Part shown: in pieces, positions 18,392 to 27,128 of the stretch
Layout: each line of letters opens with the position of its first letter
Position numbering within the stretch: the stretch's first letter is position 1
Source of the DNA: Pseudomonas veronii
GTDB taxonomy: Bacteria > Pseudomonadota > Gammaproteobacteria > Pseudomonadales > Pseudomonadaceae
Length of the DNA: 51,417 nt
Assembly (NCBI RefSeq): GCF_001439695.1
Contig: NZ_JYLL01000040.1
Coordinates: forward strand, 1-51,417
Direction of reading: 5' to 3'
Position numbers and translations under genes: made by a program
The notes under the pieces: generated by a model
What the model saw: only the letters and a program-made list of their open reading frames with translations
Told to the model about the DNA's origin: nothing
The model's database searches: none

Positions 18392-18460
18392 ATAAAACTC
18401 GTTTTGCTCGTATGTTCGGGCGCTCGCTGCACGACTGTTCGTGCGTTCAAGCGCGCCTTT

Positions 18461-19105
18461 TCAGTTCGACGCACGGTAAAGCCCGTGCGCATCGATGTAG
18501 GCCAGGACCGCGTCAGGCACCAGGAAACGTACCGACTTCCCGCTGGCCAGCAGTTGACGGATCTGGGTGGCGGACACCGCAAGCGGGGTCTGCCAGACGA
18601 ATGCAATATTCCCGTTCGGCCCGGTCAGGGCCAAGGGGTCACTTACCGACCGCGCGGCCAGCAGGTTGCGCAAGGCATCCGGCGGTTCGCTGTCGGCATC
18701 CGGGCGTTGCAAAACCAGGATGTGGCAATGCTGGAGGAGTTCCTCCCAGCGATGCCAAGAGGGCAGGCCGCAAAATGCGTCCCAGCCCAAAAGCAGAAAC
18801 AACTGGTCGTCCGCGGCCAACTCGGCACGCATCAGTTCCAGGGTGTCGACAGTGTAGGACGGTTTATCGCGCTTGAGCTCGCGGTCGTCCACCACCAGCG
18901 GCGGTATGCCAGCTACGGCAAGGCGCACCATTTCCAGGCGCTGCTGCGCTGACACCTGCGGCGTATCGCGGTGCGGCGGCCGGGCATTGGGGGTCAGGCG
19001 CAATTCATCCAGCGCGAGGGCATCCGCGACTTCCAGGGCACTGCGCAAATGGCCGATATGCACGGGGTCAAAGGTGCCGCCGAGCAACCCGATGCGTTTA
19101 CCCAT
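18461..19105 (-). CDS. nadD: Nicotinate-nucleotide adenylyltransferase
   Basis: Makes nicotinate adenine dinucleotide from NaMN and ATP, a late step of NAD synthesis. 214 residues from the ATG at 19105, giving MGKRIGLLGGTFDPVHIGHL with the nucleotidyl-transferase G-G-T-F-D-P-V-H-x-G-H motif. The C-terminal substrate loop reads VSATQIRQLLASG instead of the commoner IS(S/A)T. The frame is open far upstream, but that part is antisense-like sequence within proA. The A of its ATG is the last base of the proA stop (TGATG), so translation is likely coupled. Confidence 0.96.
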   Translation of the reverse strand: MGKRIGLLGGTFDPVHIGHLRSALEVADALALDELRLTPNARPPHRDTPQVSAQQRLEMVRLAVAGIPPLVVDDRELKRDKPSYTVDTLELMRAELAADDQLFLLLGWDAFCGLPSWHRWEELLQHCHILVLQRPDADSEPPDALRNLLAARSVSDPLALTGPNGNIAFVWQTPLAVSATQIRQLLASGKSVRFLVPDAVLAYIDAHGLYRASN

Positions 19106-20370
19106 CAAGCGCGCACATGCCCGTCGCCGAACACTACGTACTTCTCGCTGGTCAGGCCTTCCAGGCCAACCGGGCCACGTGCGTGGAGCTTGTCGGTGGA
19201 GATACCGATCTCCGCGCCCAGGCCATACTCGAAGCCGTCGGCAAAACGCGTCGAGGCGTTGACCATCACCGAAGCGGAGTCCACTTCGGTGAGGAAACGC
19301 CGGGCATCGCTGAAATGCTCGGTAACAATGGCATCGGTGTGCTTGGAGCCGTATTTGTTGATGTGCTCGATGGCCTGATCCAGGTCGTCGACGATGCGGA
19401 TCGACAGGATCGGCGCCGTGTACTCGGTGTACCAGTCTTGCTCGGTGGCTTCGATCACGTCCGCGCCGAGCAGCGCACGGGTGCGCTCGCAACCGCGCAG
19501 TTCCACACCCTTGTCGCGGTAGATGGCAGCCAGCGGCGGCAGCACGCGATCGGCAATGCCGGCGTGCACCAGCAGGGTTTCCATGGTGTTGCACGGGGCG
19601 TAACGGTGGGTCTTGGCGTTGTCGGCGATGCGGATCGCCTTGTCGATGTCGGCGGCGATGTCGATGTAAACGTGGCAGACGCCGTCCAGGTGCTTGATCA
19701 CTGGCACCTTGGCATCACGGCTGACGCGTTCGATCAGGCTCTTGCCACCGCGCGGCACGATCACGTCGACGAATTCCGGCATGGTGATCAGCGCGCCGAC
19801 GGCGGCGCGGTCGGTGGTTTCCACCACTTGCACCACTTCGGCCGGCAATTCGGCCACGGCCAGGCCCTGCTGGATGCAGGCGGCAATCGCACGGTTGGAG
19901 TGGATCGCCTCGGAACCGCCGCGCAGGATGGTGGCGTTGCCAGACTTGAGGCACAGGCTCGCGGCGTCGATGGTCACGTTCGGGCGCGACTCATAGATGA
20001 TGCCGATCACGCCCAGGGGCACGCGCATCTTGCCGACCTGAATGCCGGACGGCAGGTAACGCATATCGCGGATTTCACCGATGGGGTCAGGCAGCTTGGC
20101 TACCTGACGCAGGCCTTCGATCATGTCGTCGATACGCGCCGGGGTCAGCGCCAGGCGGTCGAGCAACGCCGGTTCCAGGCCATTGGCGCGGCCGTTGGCC
20201 AGGTCCAGTTCGTTGGCGGCGGTCAACTCGGAGCGCGAAGCATCCAGAGCATCGGCGGCGGCCAGCAAGGCACGGTTTTTCTGCGCGGTGCTCGCACGGG
20301 CGATCAACCGCGAGGCCTGACGGGCAGCGCGACCCAGGCGGGTCATGTAGTCAAGAACGGACTCAGTCAT
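19105..20370 (-). CDS. proA: Gamma-glutamyl phosphate reductase
   Basis: Second enzyme of proline synthesis, reducing gamma-glutamyl phosphate with NADPH to glutamate semialdehyde. A 421-residue member of the aldehyde dehydrogenase superfamily. The segments VGIIYESRPNVTIDAASLCLKSGNA, KVPVIKHLDGVCHVY and HRYAPCNTMETLL (with the active-site Cys) are all present, as is the C-terminal RFADGFEYGLGAEIGISTDKLHARGPVGLEGL. It heads the unit nadD-rsfS-rlmH and probably supplies its promoter from the 20371-20540 gap. Confidence 0.97.
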   Translation of the reverse strand: MTESVLDYMTRLGRAARQASRLIARASTAQKNRALLAAADALDASRSELTAANELDLANGRANGLEPALLDRLALTPARIDDMIEGLRQVAKLPDPIGEIRDMRYLPSGIQVGKMRVPLGVIGIIYESRPNVTIDAASLCLKSGNATILRGGSEAIHSNRAIAACIQQGLAVAELPAEVVQVVETTDRAAVGALITMPEFVDVIVPRGGKSLIERVSRDAKVPVIKHLDGVCHVYIDIAADIDKAIRIADNAKTHRYAPCNTMETLLVHAGIADRVLPPLAAIYRDKGVELRGCERTRALLGADVIEATEQDWYTEYTAPILSIRIVDDLDQAIEHINKYGSKHTDAIVTEHFSDARRFLTEVDSASVMVNASTRFADGFEYGLGAEIGISTDKLHARGPVGLEGLTSEKYVVFGDGHVRA

Positions 20371-20544
20371 GGTCAGGGAGTCTTGGCAAAGAGGAAAGCG
20401 GCAGATTATAGCTGTGACGCCGCCCGACTGACAGCGGTGAGGGGCGGATGGTCGAAATGAACTGTAAAAACCTGGGGTTCAGCCGTAATTAAGGTGGGAG
20501 TTGTTATTATTCCGTCACATTTAGCCGTATTAACCCTGAAGGCC

Positions 20545-21228
20545 ATGTCGAGTTTCACCCCCCAACTCCCTGCCAGCGCCCTGCCCGACCGCTTCTTCGA
20601 CCGCGATGCGCAACTGCTTGCGCGGGAATTGCTCGGCAAAATCATCCGTCATCGGGTCGGCGATCTCTGGCTTTCGGCGCGGATTATTGAAACCGAAGCG
20701 TATTACGTGGCCGAAAAAGGCAGTCATGCCTCACTGGGCTACACAGAAAAGCGTAAGGCTTTGTTTCTGGATGGCGGTCATATCTATATGTACTACGCCC
20801 GTGGCGGCGATTCGCTGAACTTCAGCGCCCAGGGCCCGGGCAATGCAGTATTGATCAAATCCGCCTATCCCTGGGTCGATGAGACCTCCGGCCCGGCCAG
20901 TTTGGCGCAGATGCTGCTGAACAACCCGGACGCCAATGGCAGGCCACGCGCCTCGCAGAAGCTCTGCGCCGGCCAGACCTTATTGTGCAAGGCGCTGGGC
21001 CTGAAAGTGCCGATGTGGGATGCCAAGCGCTTCGACCAGGAGCGGCTCTATGTAGAAGACGTCGGCCAGGTGCCGACGCACATTATCCAGACCACCCGCC
21101 TGGGCATTCCCGGCGGCCGGGACGAACACTTGATGTACCGCTTCGTCGATGCAGGCTATGCGCCTTATTGCACGCGGAACCCGCTGCGCCGGGGCCAGGT
21201 CGAAGGCCGCGACTATTTTTTGATTTGA
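20545..21228 (+). CDS. mpg: DNA-3-methyladenine glycosylase (AAG/MPG type)
   Basis: Base-excision repair enzyme of the eukaryote-like alkyladenine glycosylase family (Pfam Pur_DNA_glyco); 227 residues. The catalytic glutamate is in RIIETEAYYVAEKGSHAS, with MYYARGGDSLNFSAQG and the C-terminal RNPLRRGQVEGRDYF also conserved. I chose the ATG at 20545, preceded by CTGAAGG, over an in-frame ATG at 20494 that would add 17 non-conserved residues. It is divergent from proA. Confidence 0.9.
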   Translation: MSSFTPQLPASALPDRFFDRDAQLLARELLGKIIRHRVGDLWLSARIIETEAYYVAEKGSHASLGYTEKRKALFLDGGHIYMYYARGGDSLNFSAQGPGNAVLIKSAYPWVDETSGPASLAQMLLNNPDANGRPRASQKLCAGQTLLCKALGLKVPMWDAKRFDQERLYVEDVGQVPTHIIQTTRLGIPGGRDEHLMYRFVDAGYAPYCTRNPLRRGQVEGRDYFLI

Positions 21229-21253
21229 AACGGTGACGAGGGAGTGAAGAATC

Positions 21254-22570
21254 ATGGGCCAATGGCTCGATAGCATCACCGGCTGGCTGACCCTGAACCC
21301 CCAATGGCTGGCGGCGGCGGTGTTTATCGTGGCGTGCGTGGAATGCCTGGCCATTGCCGGTTTGATCGTGCCCGGCACCGTGCTGCTGTTCGCCATTGCC
21401 GTGCTGGCCGGCAACGGTGCGCTGTCGCTGAGTGAAACCCTGCTGCTGGGTTTTCTCGGCGGCCTGGTGGGCGATGGGGTGTCCTACTTCCTGGGACGCC
21501 ATTTCCACCAGAACATCCGGCGCCTGCCCGGCCTGCGGCATCACCCTGAATGGATGAACGGCGCCGAGACCTACTTCCACAAGTACGGCATCGCCAGCCT
21601 GCTGGTCGGACGTTTCATCGGCCCGTTGCGCCCCATGCTGCCGATGGTGGCTGGCATGTGCGACATGCCGTTCCCACGCTTTGCCCTGGTCAGCATTCTC
21701 GCGGCGGCCGGCTGGACAGTCGCGTACCTGCTGCCGGGCTGGGCGACCGGCGCGGCTTTCCGCCTGCCATTGCCGGCGGGGTTCTGGCCCGAGGCGGGAA
21801 TTGTCGCGGCATGCCTGGCGGTGTTGCTGGGGCTGAGCTTGAACAGCAGCCTGCGCGGCCATCGCCGTGCCACAGGGTGGATAGGTTGCGCCAGCCTGAC
21901 CCTGTTGATCGCCCTGTTTATCGGCTACCCGCACCTCAACGACTTCGACCAGGGGCTGAGCGCCCTGGTGCAGGAGCATCGCAGCGCCTGGCTGGACGAG
22001 ACCATGGTGAGGCTCACCCAACTGGGCGAGTTCAAGAAGATGTTTGTCGCCAGCGCCCTGTTCACCGGCCTGCTGTTACTCGCACGCCAATGGCGCCACG
22101 CGCTGTTTGTCGGCATCACGCTGGGCGTGGCCGCGGTGATCAATACCGCCACCAAGCTGTTTTTTGCCCGCGGTCGCCCGGAAATCCTCACCGACCCGCT
22201 GACCAGCTTCAGCATGCCCAGCGGCCACGCCTCCGGCGCATTCGCGTTTTTCCTGGCGCTGGCGGTATTGGCCGGGCGCGGACAGCCCACGCGCCTGCGC
22301 CTGACCTGGCTGCTGCTGGGCTGCATCCCCGCGGCATTCATCGCGTTGTCGCGGGTTTACTTGGGTGCCCACTGGCCCACCGACATCCTCGCCGGAATGC
22401 TGCTGGCGATGAGCGTGTGTGCATTGAGCCTGAGCGCAATCCAATACCGCAGCCCGCTGCCGCCGATGTCGCAGAAAGCCTGGTGGCTGGTATTGCCTGC
22501 CGTGGTGGCGGTGCTCGGCTTCATCGCCTTCAGCGGCACCTCGCACGCCCTGCTCAGGTATGCCTACTGA
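21254..22570 (+). CDS. DedA-PAP2 fusion membrane protein
   Basis: A 438-residue integral membrane protein with two joined domains. Residues about 1-200 are DedA/SNARE-associated (GLIVPGTVLLF, GDGVSYFLGR, FHKYGIASLLVGRFIGPLRPMLPMVAGMC), the family now linked to undecaprenyl-phosphate flipping. Residues about 230-430 are a PAP2 phosphatase with its three motifs: K-x6-RP (KLFFARGRP), PSGHA and SRVYLGAHWPTD. A combined undecaprenyl-pyrophosphate phosphatase and flippase, or a lipid phosphatase with a DedA anchor, is a reasonable inference but unproved. It lies 26 bases after mpg. Confidence 0.88.
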   Translation: MGQWLDSITGWLTLNPQWLAAAVFIVACVECLAIAGLIVPGTVLLFAIAVLAGNGALSLSETLLLGFLGGLVGDGVSYFLGRHFHQNIRRLPGLRHHPEWMNGAETYFHKYGIASLLVGRFIGPLRPMLPMVAGMCDMPFPRFALVSILAAAGWTVAYLLPGWATGAAFRLPLPAGFWPEAGIVAACLAVLLGLSLNSSLRGHRRATGWIGCASLTLLIALFIGYPHLNDFDQGLSALVQEHRSAWLDETMVRLTQLGEFKKMFVASALFTGLLLLARQWRHALFVGITLGVAAVINTATKLFFARGRPEILTDPLTSFSMPSGHASGAFAFFLALAVLAGRGQPTRLRLTWLLLGCIPAAFIALSRVYLGAHWPTDILAGMLLAMSVCALSLSAIQYRSPLPPMSQKAWWLVLPAVVAVLGFIAFSGTSHALLRYAY

Positions 22571-22779
22571 CCCTTGGCCGGGCCGATCCAATCGATTGGC
22601 GCGGTTCGGCGCTCAACGCAACGTTCGCGCCGCTCCAGCAGCATTTCATCGGCAATTTCTGCGGCACGCTCGGCGATGTATTCCGGGCCGCGCTGTGCAT
22701 CCTGCGCGAGCAGTTGTGAGGTAATGCTGACAAAAAAAGCGTCCCAGGCCGCCTGCTCCGATTGCGCTAGCCGAATCAT
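22564..22779 (-). CDS. Small protein of unknown function
   Basis: A 71-residue acidic, helical protein (MIRLAQSEQAAWDAF...ERRERCVERR) that I do not recognise. It has no signal peptide or membrane segment. The start is set by AGGGG six bases before the ATG at 22779; an in-frame ATG at 22785 directly abuts this ribosome site and is less likely. Its last codons overlap the end of the convergent DedA-PAP2 gene by 7 bases. Similar short genes are widespread in pseudomonads, from memory. Confidence 0.6.
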   Translation of the reverse strand: MIRLAQSEQAAWDAFFVSITSQLLAQDAQRGPEYIAERAAEIADEMLLERRERCVERRTAPIDWIGPAKGQ

Positions 22780-22881
22780 GTTCATCCCCTGATCAGTGGT
22801 TGTGTGATCGGAAACTATTTCAGCCCGCGCAATGGGAGCAACGCAGAAATGTCTGAAAGCAGCACCAGACAATTCTGAAGA

Positions 22882-23472
22882 TCAGGTGAACAGCTCACCT
22901 TGCAGTTCATCCAGCAGCCTCTGGATCGCATCCAGCCGTTGTTGCGGATCGTCGAGTTGCAGCAGGTCGATCTTGTCGGCCTCGGTGAACGGCAGCAAAT
23001 ACGCCAATTGATTGCCCAGGGCCTGCTGGCCGTCGGCATCGGCGCCCATGTCCAGCGAGGCCACCATCGGGTGTTCGGCCAGGGCCTGGAGCAAGGCCTG
23101 CAGGTCGGCGTCCGCCTCTTCCAGCGCGTGGTCCGGCCGCTCTTCTAGCCATTGCACCTCGGCCACCAGCAACTGGTCCTTCTGCACCTCGGCATCGCGG
23201 ACACGGAAGCGCCGCCCGCCCTCGACGCGAATGCCCAGCAGGCCGTTATCCTGCTGTTTGAAGTCTCGAATCAGCGCTTCACAGCCGATCAGCGCGTAGC
23301 CATCCGGGGCCGCGCCCACCTCTTTGCCGTCGAAAATGCACACCACGCCGAAACTTTCGCCCTTTTTCATGCAGCGGCTGATCATGTCCAGGTAGCGCGC
23401 CTCGAACAATTGCAGGTCGAGGGTGCAGCCAGGGAACAGCACGGTGTTGAGCGGGAACAGCGCCAGACTCAT
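22882..23472 (-). CDS. LON-type substrate-binding domain protein
   Basis: A 196-residue stand-alone version of the N-terminal domain of Lon protease (LON_substr_bdg). It begins LALFPLNTVLFPGCTLDLQLFEARYLDM and continues FGVVCIFDGKEVG, IGCEALIRDF and GRRFRV, then a helical C-terminal part. There is no ATPase or protease domain. Such proteins are widespread but their role is unknown. AAGGAAA precedes the ATG. It follows lrgB by 21 bases and may be cotranscribed. Confidence 0.9.
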   Translation of the reverse strand: MSLALFPLNTVLFPGCTLDLQLFEARYLDMISRCMKKGESFGVVCIFDGKEVGAAPDGYALIGCEALIRDFKQQDNGLLGIRVEGGRRFRVRDAEVQKDQLLVAEVQWLEERPDHALEEADADLQALLQALAEHPMVASLDMGADADGQQALGNQLAYLLPFTEADKIDLLQLDDPQQRLDAIQRLLDELQGELFT

Positions 23473-23493
23473 AAAGGTTTCCTTAACCCTGGT

Positions 23494-24210
23494 TCAAACA
23501 ATCACCGACACGGCCAGCGGCAGGAACACTGCCGTCGCCACGCCCATCAGACTCATGGCCAGCGCCGCAAAGGCGCCGCACTCTTCGCTTTCCTGCAGGG
23601 CCACCGACGTGCCGACGGCGTGAGCGGTCATGCCCAGCGCCATACCGCGCGCCTCGGGGCTGTGGACGCCCAGGCGCGACAAGTACGCCGGGCCGATCAT
23701 TGCCCCGATCACGCCGGTGATCAGCACGAACACCGCGGCCAACGCGGCCACGCCGCCGATCTGCTCGGCCACCAGCATGGCAATCGGCGAGGTCACCGAC
23801 TTGGGTGCCATGGTCATCAACATCCTGTGTTCGGCACCGAACCACCAGCCCAGCAACACACACAGGCCGGTGGCCAACACACCACCTATCACCAGCGTAG
23901 TAAAAATCGGCCAGAACAATTGACGAATCCGGCGCAGGTTCAGATAGAGCGGCACCGCCAGGGCCACAGTCGCCGGGCCCAGCAGGATGCTCATGATCTC
24001 GGTGCTCTTGCGGTACTCGGCGTAACTCAGGCCACAGGTGAGCAGCACGCCGATCACCAGCAGCATGGACACCAGCACCGGCTGCAGGAAGATCCAGCGG
24101 GTTTTCTCGAAGCCCGCGAGCACCAGTTGATAGGCGCCGAGGGTGATGCCGATGCCGAACAGCGGATGATGAATCACCGCCGCCCATGCGCCTTGCCAGT
24201 CGAAGGTCAT
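23494..24210 (-). CDS. LrgB/CidB-family membrane protein
   Basis: A 238-residue, multi-pass membrane protein of the LrgB family, partner of the CidA/LrgA holin-like proteins. Conserved pieces include the LLGPATVALAVPLY segment and the C-terminal MAPKSVTSPIAML and GMTAHAVGTSVAL. The ATG at 24210 lies inside the end of the upstream gene (ATGA, four-base overlap), which fixes the start and implies coupled translation. The pair has been linked to murein hydrolase control, pyruvate uptake or programmed lysis in Gram-positive bacteria; the role in Pseudomonas is uncertain. Confidence 0.92.
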   Translation of the reverse strand: MTFDWQGAWAAVIHHPLFGIGITLGAYQLVLAGFEKTRWIFLQPVLVSMLLVIGVLLTCGLSYAEYRKSTEIMSILLGPATVALAVPLYLNLRRIRQLFWPIFTTLVIGGVLATGLCVLLGWWFGAEHRMLMTMAPKSVTSPIAMLVAEQIGGVAALAAVFVLITGVIGAMIGPAYLSRLGVHSPEARGMALGMTAHAVGTSVALQESEECGAFAALAMSLMGVATAVFLPLAVSVIV

Positions 24211-24569
24211 GATTGCTCCTCCTGCTGCGCCTGGCGCTTGACCAGTTTTTGCATCAGCACGCCGACGAACCCCATGGCGATCACCAGCGACAACACCAAG
24301 GCGCCGACGATGGCCCAGAAGTCTGCGGCGATGTCCTTGGCATACACCATCACCCCGACCGCCGGCGGCACCAGCAGCAAGGGCAAGTAACGCAGCAGGC
24401 TGCTGGCCGCCAGGCTCAGCGGCTCGCCGACTTCGCCGCGCCACACCAGGTAACCCAGCATCAGCAGCAGACCAATGATCGGCCCCGGCAACACCGGCAG
24501 CAGCAAATGGTTGATCGCCGTGCCGATCAATTGAAACAGCACCAGCCATGTCAGACCGCGTAACAGCAT
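24207..24569 (-). CDS. CidA/LrgA-family holin-like protein
   Basis: A 120-residue protein with four predicted membrane segments and the LrgA core LPGPIIGLLLMLGYLV followed by LLRYLPLLLVPPAVGVM. The start at 24569 (MLLRGLTWLVLFQLIG) has GGAAGGA just upstream; an earlier in-frame start at 24587 has no ribosome site. It forms a two-gene unit with the LrgB-family gene and likely assembles with it in the inner membrane. Confidence 0.9.
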   Translation of the reverse strand: MLLRGLTWLVLFQLIGTAINHLLLPVLPGPIIGLLLMLGYLVWRGEVGEPLSLAASSLLRYLPLLLVPPAVGVMVYAKDIAADFWAIVGALVLSLVIAMGFVGVLMQKLVKRQAQQEEQS

Positions 24570-24728
24570 CCGTCCTTCCCCCCTCAAGACCCACCCGCAT
24601 TATAAGCATGCCCGCGCTATGCTCCGGCATTCGCCATAAGCATGGTGGGTTGACCGGGCTGGTTGCCCATGATGATCTAACATGGTTCTCGCACATCAAT
24701 AAAAACCGATGAACCAAGGAGAGACGCA

Positions 24729-25184
24729 ATGCCCTATGTACCCGTAGCGCAGCTCAAAGATTATGTCGGCAAGGAACTGGGACGTTCCGACTGGCTCACC
24801 ATCGACCAGGCCCGCATCAACCTGTTCGCAGAAGCCACTGGCGACCATCAGTTCATCCACGTCGACCCGGTCAAGGCCGCGCAAACCCCGTTCGGCAGCA
24901 CCATCGCCCACGGTTTCCTGTCGCTGTCGCTGATGCCCAAGTTGATGGAAGACATCCTGATCATGCCCGAAGGCCTGAAAATGGCGGTCAACTACGGCTT
25001 GGACAGCGTGCGCTTTATCCAGCCGGTGAAGGTCAATTCCAAGGTCCGCCTGAACGTGACCCTCACCGACGTCACCGAGAAAAAACCCGGCCAATGGCTG
25101 TTCAAGGCCACCGCCACCCTGGAAATCGAAGGCCAGGAGAAACCCGCTTACATTGCCGAGTCGTTGTCGCTCTGCTTCGTGTAA
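24729..25184 (+). CDS. MaoC-family (R)-specific enoyl hydratase-like protein
   Basis: A 151-residue hot-dog-fold protein of the MaoC/NodN type. The hydratase motif is visible as ATGDHQFIHVDPVKA, with Asp and His of the active site, followed by FGSTIAHGFLSLSL. Such enzymes hydrate enoyl-CoA or act on related thioesters in fatty-acid or polyhydroxyalkanoate metabolism; the substrate here is unknown. AACCAAGGAGAG lies well placed before the ATG. It stands alone, divergent from the cidA-lrgB unit. Confidence 0.88.
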   Translation: MPYVPVAQLKDYVGKELGRSDWLTIDQARINLFAEATGDHQFIHVDPVKAAQTPFGSTIAHGFLSLSLMPKLMEDILIMPEGLKMAVNYGLDSVRFIQPVKVNSKVRLNVTLTDVTEKKPGQWLFKATATLEIEGQEKPAYIAESLSLCFV

Positions 25185-25198
25185 CCGCCTCCTTGTTC

Positions 25199-25302
25199 CC
25201 TGTAGGAGCTGGCTTGCCAGCGAAAAGCCCCCAGACGCCACATTCCCCCTGAATGCTCGCGTTTTCGTTGACCACCTTCGCCGGCAAGCCGGCTCCTACA
25301 GG
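25199..25302. repeat. Inverted repeat pair, second REP family
   Basis: CTGTAGGAGCTGGCTTGCCAGCG at the left and its inverted relative ending GGCTCCTACAGG at the right, about 50 bases apart. The core (GGCTTGCC) differs from the GTGGGAGGG family and is close to the pair at 35316. It lies between the MaoC gene and the C13 peptidase gene. Confidence 0.75.
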
Positions 25303-25379
25303 TCATCATTCCCCAACAGACCACTAGGTATGGCTCCTTCGCTGCGGCATACTCGGCGCTCAATTATCCGGATCCCGCT

Positions 25380-27098
25380 ATGCGCCCACTCGCTCCCCTT
25401 GCCCTTGTCCTGTTGCTCACCGCTTGCGGAGACGGCGAATCGCTGTTGCCGCCCGATGCGCGCCTGCCCGACGGCGGCCGTTACCGGGGTGATGTGGTCA
25501 ATGGCTTGCTGCAAGGCCAGGGCCGCGTGGACTACCCCAACGGCAGTTGGTACGCCGGCCAGTTCGACAAAGGCCAGTGGCACGGCCAGGGCGAATGGCA
25601 TGGCAGCAACGGCGAAGTCTATAAAGGCCAGTTCCAGCAAGGCCTGTTTGACGGCCAGGGCAGCCTGACCACTGCGGGCAGCCACTATGTCGGTGGCTTC
25701 AAGCAAGGCCGGCGCAACGGCGAAGGCACCCTCAAAGAGGGGCAAATGACCTATCGCGGCGAATTCAAGGACGACCAGTATTCCGGCCTCGGGCGCCTGG
25801 AGCTGGCCGACGGCAGCCAATACCAGGGCCAGTTCGCCCACGGCAAGCCCAACGGCGAAGGCCAGCGCAACGACGACAGCGGCAACCAGTTCAGCGGCCA
25901 CTTCGTCGATGGCCAGCTGGAAGGCAACGGCACCTTCAACAGCGCTGACGGCGACATCTACGTCGGCCAGTTCAAACAGAACCAATTGAACGGCAAGGGT
26001 CGCTACGAAAACGCCGACGGCGACGTGTGGATCGGCCAGTTCAAGGAAGGCGCCCTCGGCGGCAAGGGCGAGTTGATCGGCGTCGATGGCAGCCACTACA
26101 TTGGCCAGTTCAGCGATTGGCGCTTCAGCGGCGAAGGCCGCCTGAACCTCACCGACGGCAGCTTCTATATCGGCGGTTTCGACAGCGACAACTACCAGGG
26201 CCGCGGCACCCTGGTGCTCGCCGACGGCACCGTGCAAGCCGGCACCTGGGTCAACGGCATGCGCGTGCGCGACGCCGACGGCAAGCTGTTGCCCGACCCG
26301 TTGGAAATCGGCGTGCTGGCCCAAGGCCGCCTGCTCGATGCTGCCCTCGCCGCCGTGCCTCCTTCGACCCCCGCCGTGGAACTGTACACCCTGGTACTCG
26401 CCGGCGACGGCAAACAGAGCGTGTTCCTGCGCGAAGCCGATTACGTCAGCAACATGCTCGCCAGCCGCTTCGGTGCGCGCGGGCAGATTCGCCTGGTCAA
26501 CCACCGCGACCATATCGCCGACCGCCCGCTGGCTACCCGCGAAAGCCTGCGCCGTGCGGTGCAGACCCTGGCCGAACGCAGCGGGCCGGAGGACCTGGTG
26601 TTTATCTACCTGACCAGCCACGGCACCCACGAAAGCGAACTGGTGCTCGATCAGCCGCGCATGGAGCTGGCCGACCTGCCGGCCGATGAGCTCGCCGCAG
26701 TACTCACGCCGTTGAAGAACCGCGACAAGGTCGTGGTGATTTCCGCGTGCTACTCCGGCGGTTTCATTCCCGCGCTGAAAGACGAGCACACCTTGATCAT
26801 GACCGCTTCCCGCGCCGACCGCGTGTCGTTTGGCTGCTCCGAGGAAGCCGACTTCACCTACTTCGGCGATGCCCTTTTCGCCCAAGCCTTCAACCAGACC
26901 GACGACTTGCAGCAAGCCTTCAAGCTGGCGCAACTGCACGTGACCGAACGCGAACAGGCGGACAACTTCGAAGCCTCCGAACCGCAGATCTGGGCCCCCA
27001 AAGGCGTGATCGCCCATTGGCAACTATTACGCAAGCAGCAAGCACGAAAGGCGCTCGAAAGCGTCTCAATGAATAGCAAGGAAGCTAAAGGCAACTAA
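25380..27098 (+). CDS. MORN-repeat lipoprotein with C13 (caspase-like) peptidase domain
   Basis: A 572-residue predicted lipoprotein; the signal peptide ends LLTAC with lipidated Cys16. Residues about 30-290 carry 11 consecutive MORN repeats of about 23 residues (Y-x-G-x-F-x-x-G-x-x-x-G-x-G pattern). Residues about 330-550 are a Peptidase_C13 (legumain/caspase-clan) domain, with the catalytic His in YLTSHGTHE (about residue 414) and the catalytic Cys in VISACYSGG (about residue 457). Both residues are intact, so activity is likely. MORN repeats in bacteria are poorly understood and may bind surfaces or partners. No substrate can be named. The C-terminus is basic and helical. Confidence 0.9.
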   Translation: MRPLAPLALVLLLTACGDGESLLPPDARLPDGGRYRGDVVNGLLQGQGRVDYPNGSWYAGQFDKGQWHGQGEWHGSNGEVYKGQFQQGLFDGQGSLTTAGSHYVGGFKQGRRNGEGTLKEGQMTYRGEFKDDQYSGLGRLELADGSQYQGQFAHGKPNGEGQRNDDSGNQFSGHFVDGQLEGNGTFNSADGDIYVGQFKQNQLNGKGRYENADGDVWIGQFKEGALGGKGELIGVDGSHYIGQFSDWRFSGEGRLNLTDGSFYIGGFDSDNYQGRGTLVLADGTVQAGTWVNGMRVRDADGKLLPDPLEIGVLAQGRLLDAALAAVPPSTPAVELYTLVLAGDGKQSVFLREADYVSNMLASRFGARGQIRLVNHRDHIADRPLATRESLRRAVQTLAERSGPEDLVFIYLTSHGTHESELVLDQPRMELADLPADELAAVLTPLKNRDKVVVISACYSGGFIPALKDEHTLIMTASRADRVSFGCSEEADFTYFGDALFAQAFNQTDDLQQAFKLAQLHVTEREQADNFEASEPQIWAPKGVIAHWQLLRKQQARKALESVSMNSKEAKGN

Positions 27099-27128
27099 GC
27101 TGTAACGTGTAACAAAGGGGGAAACACC

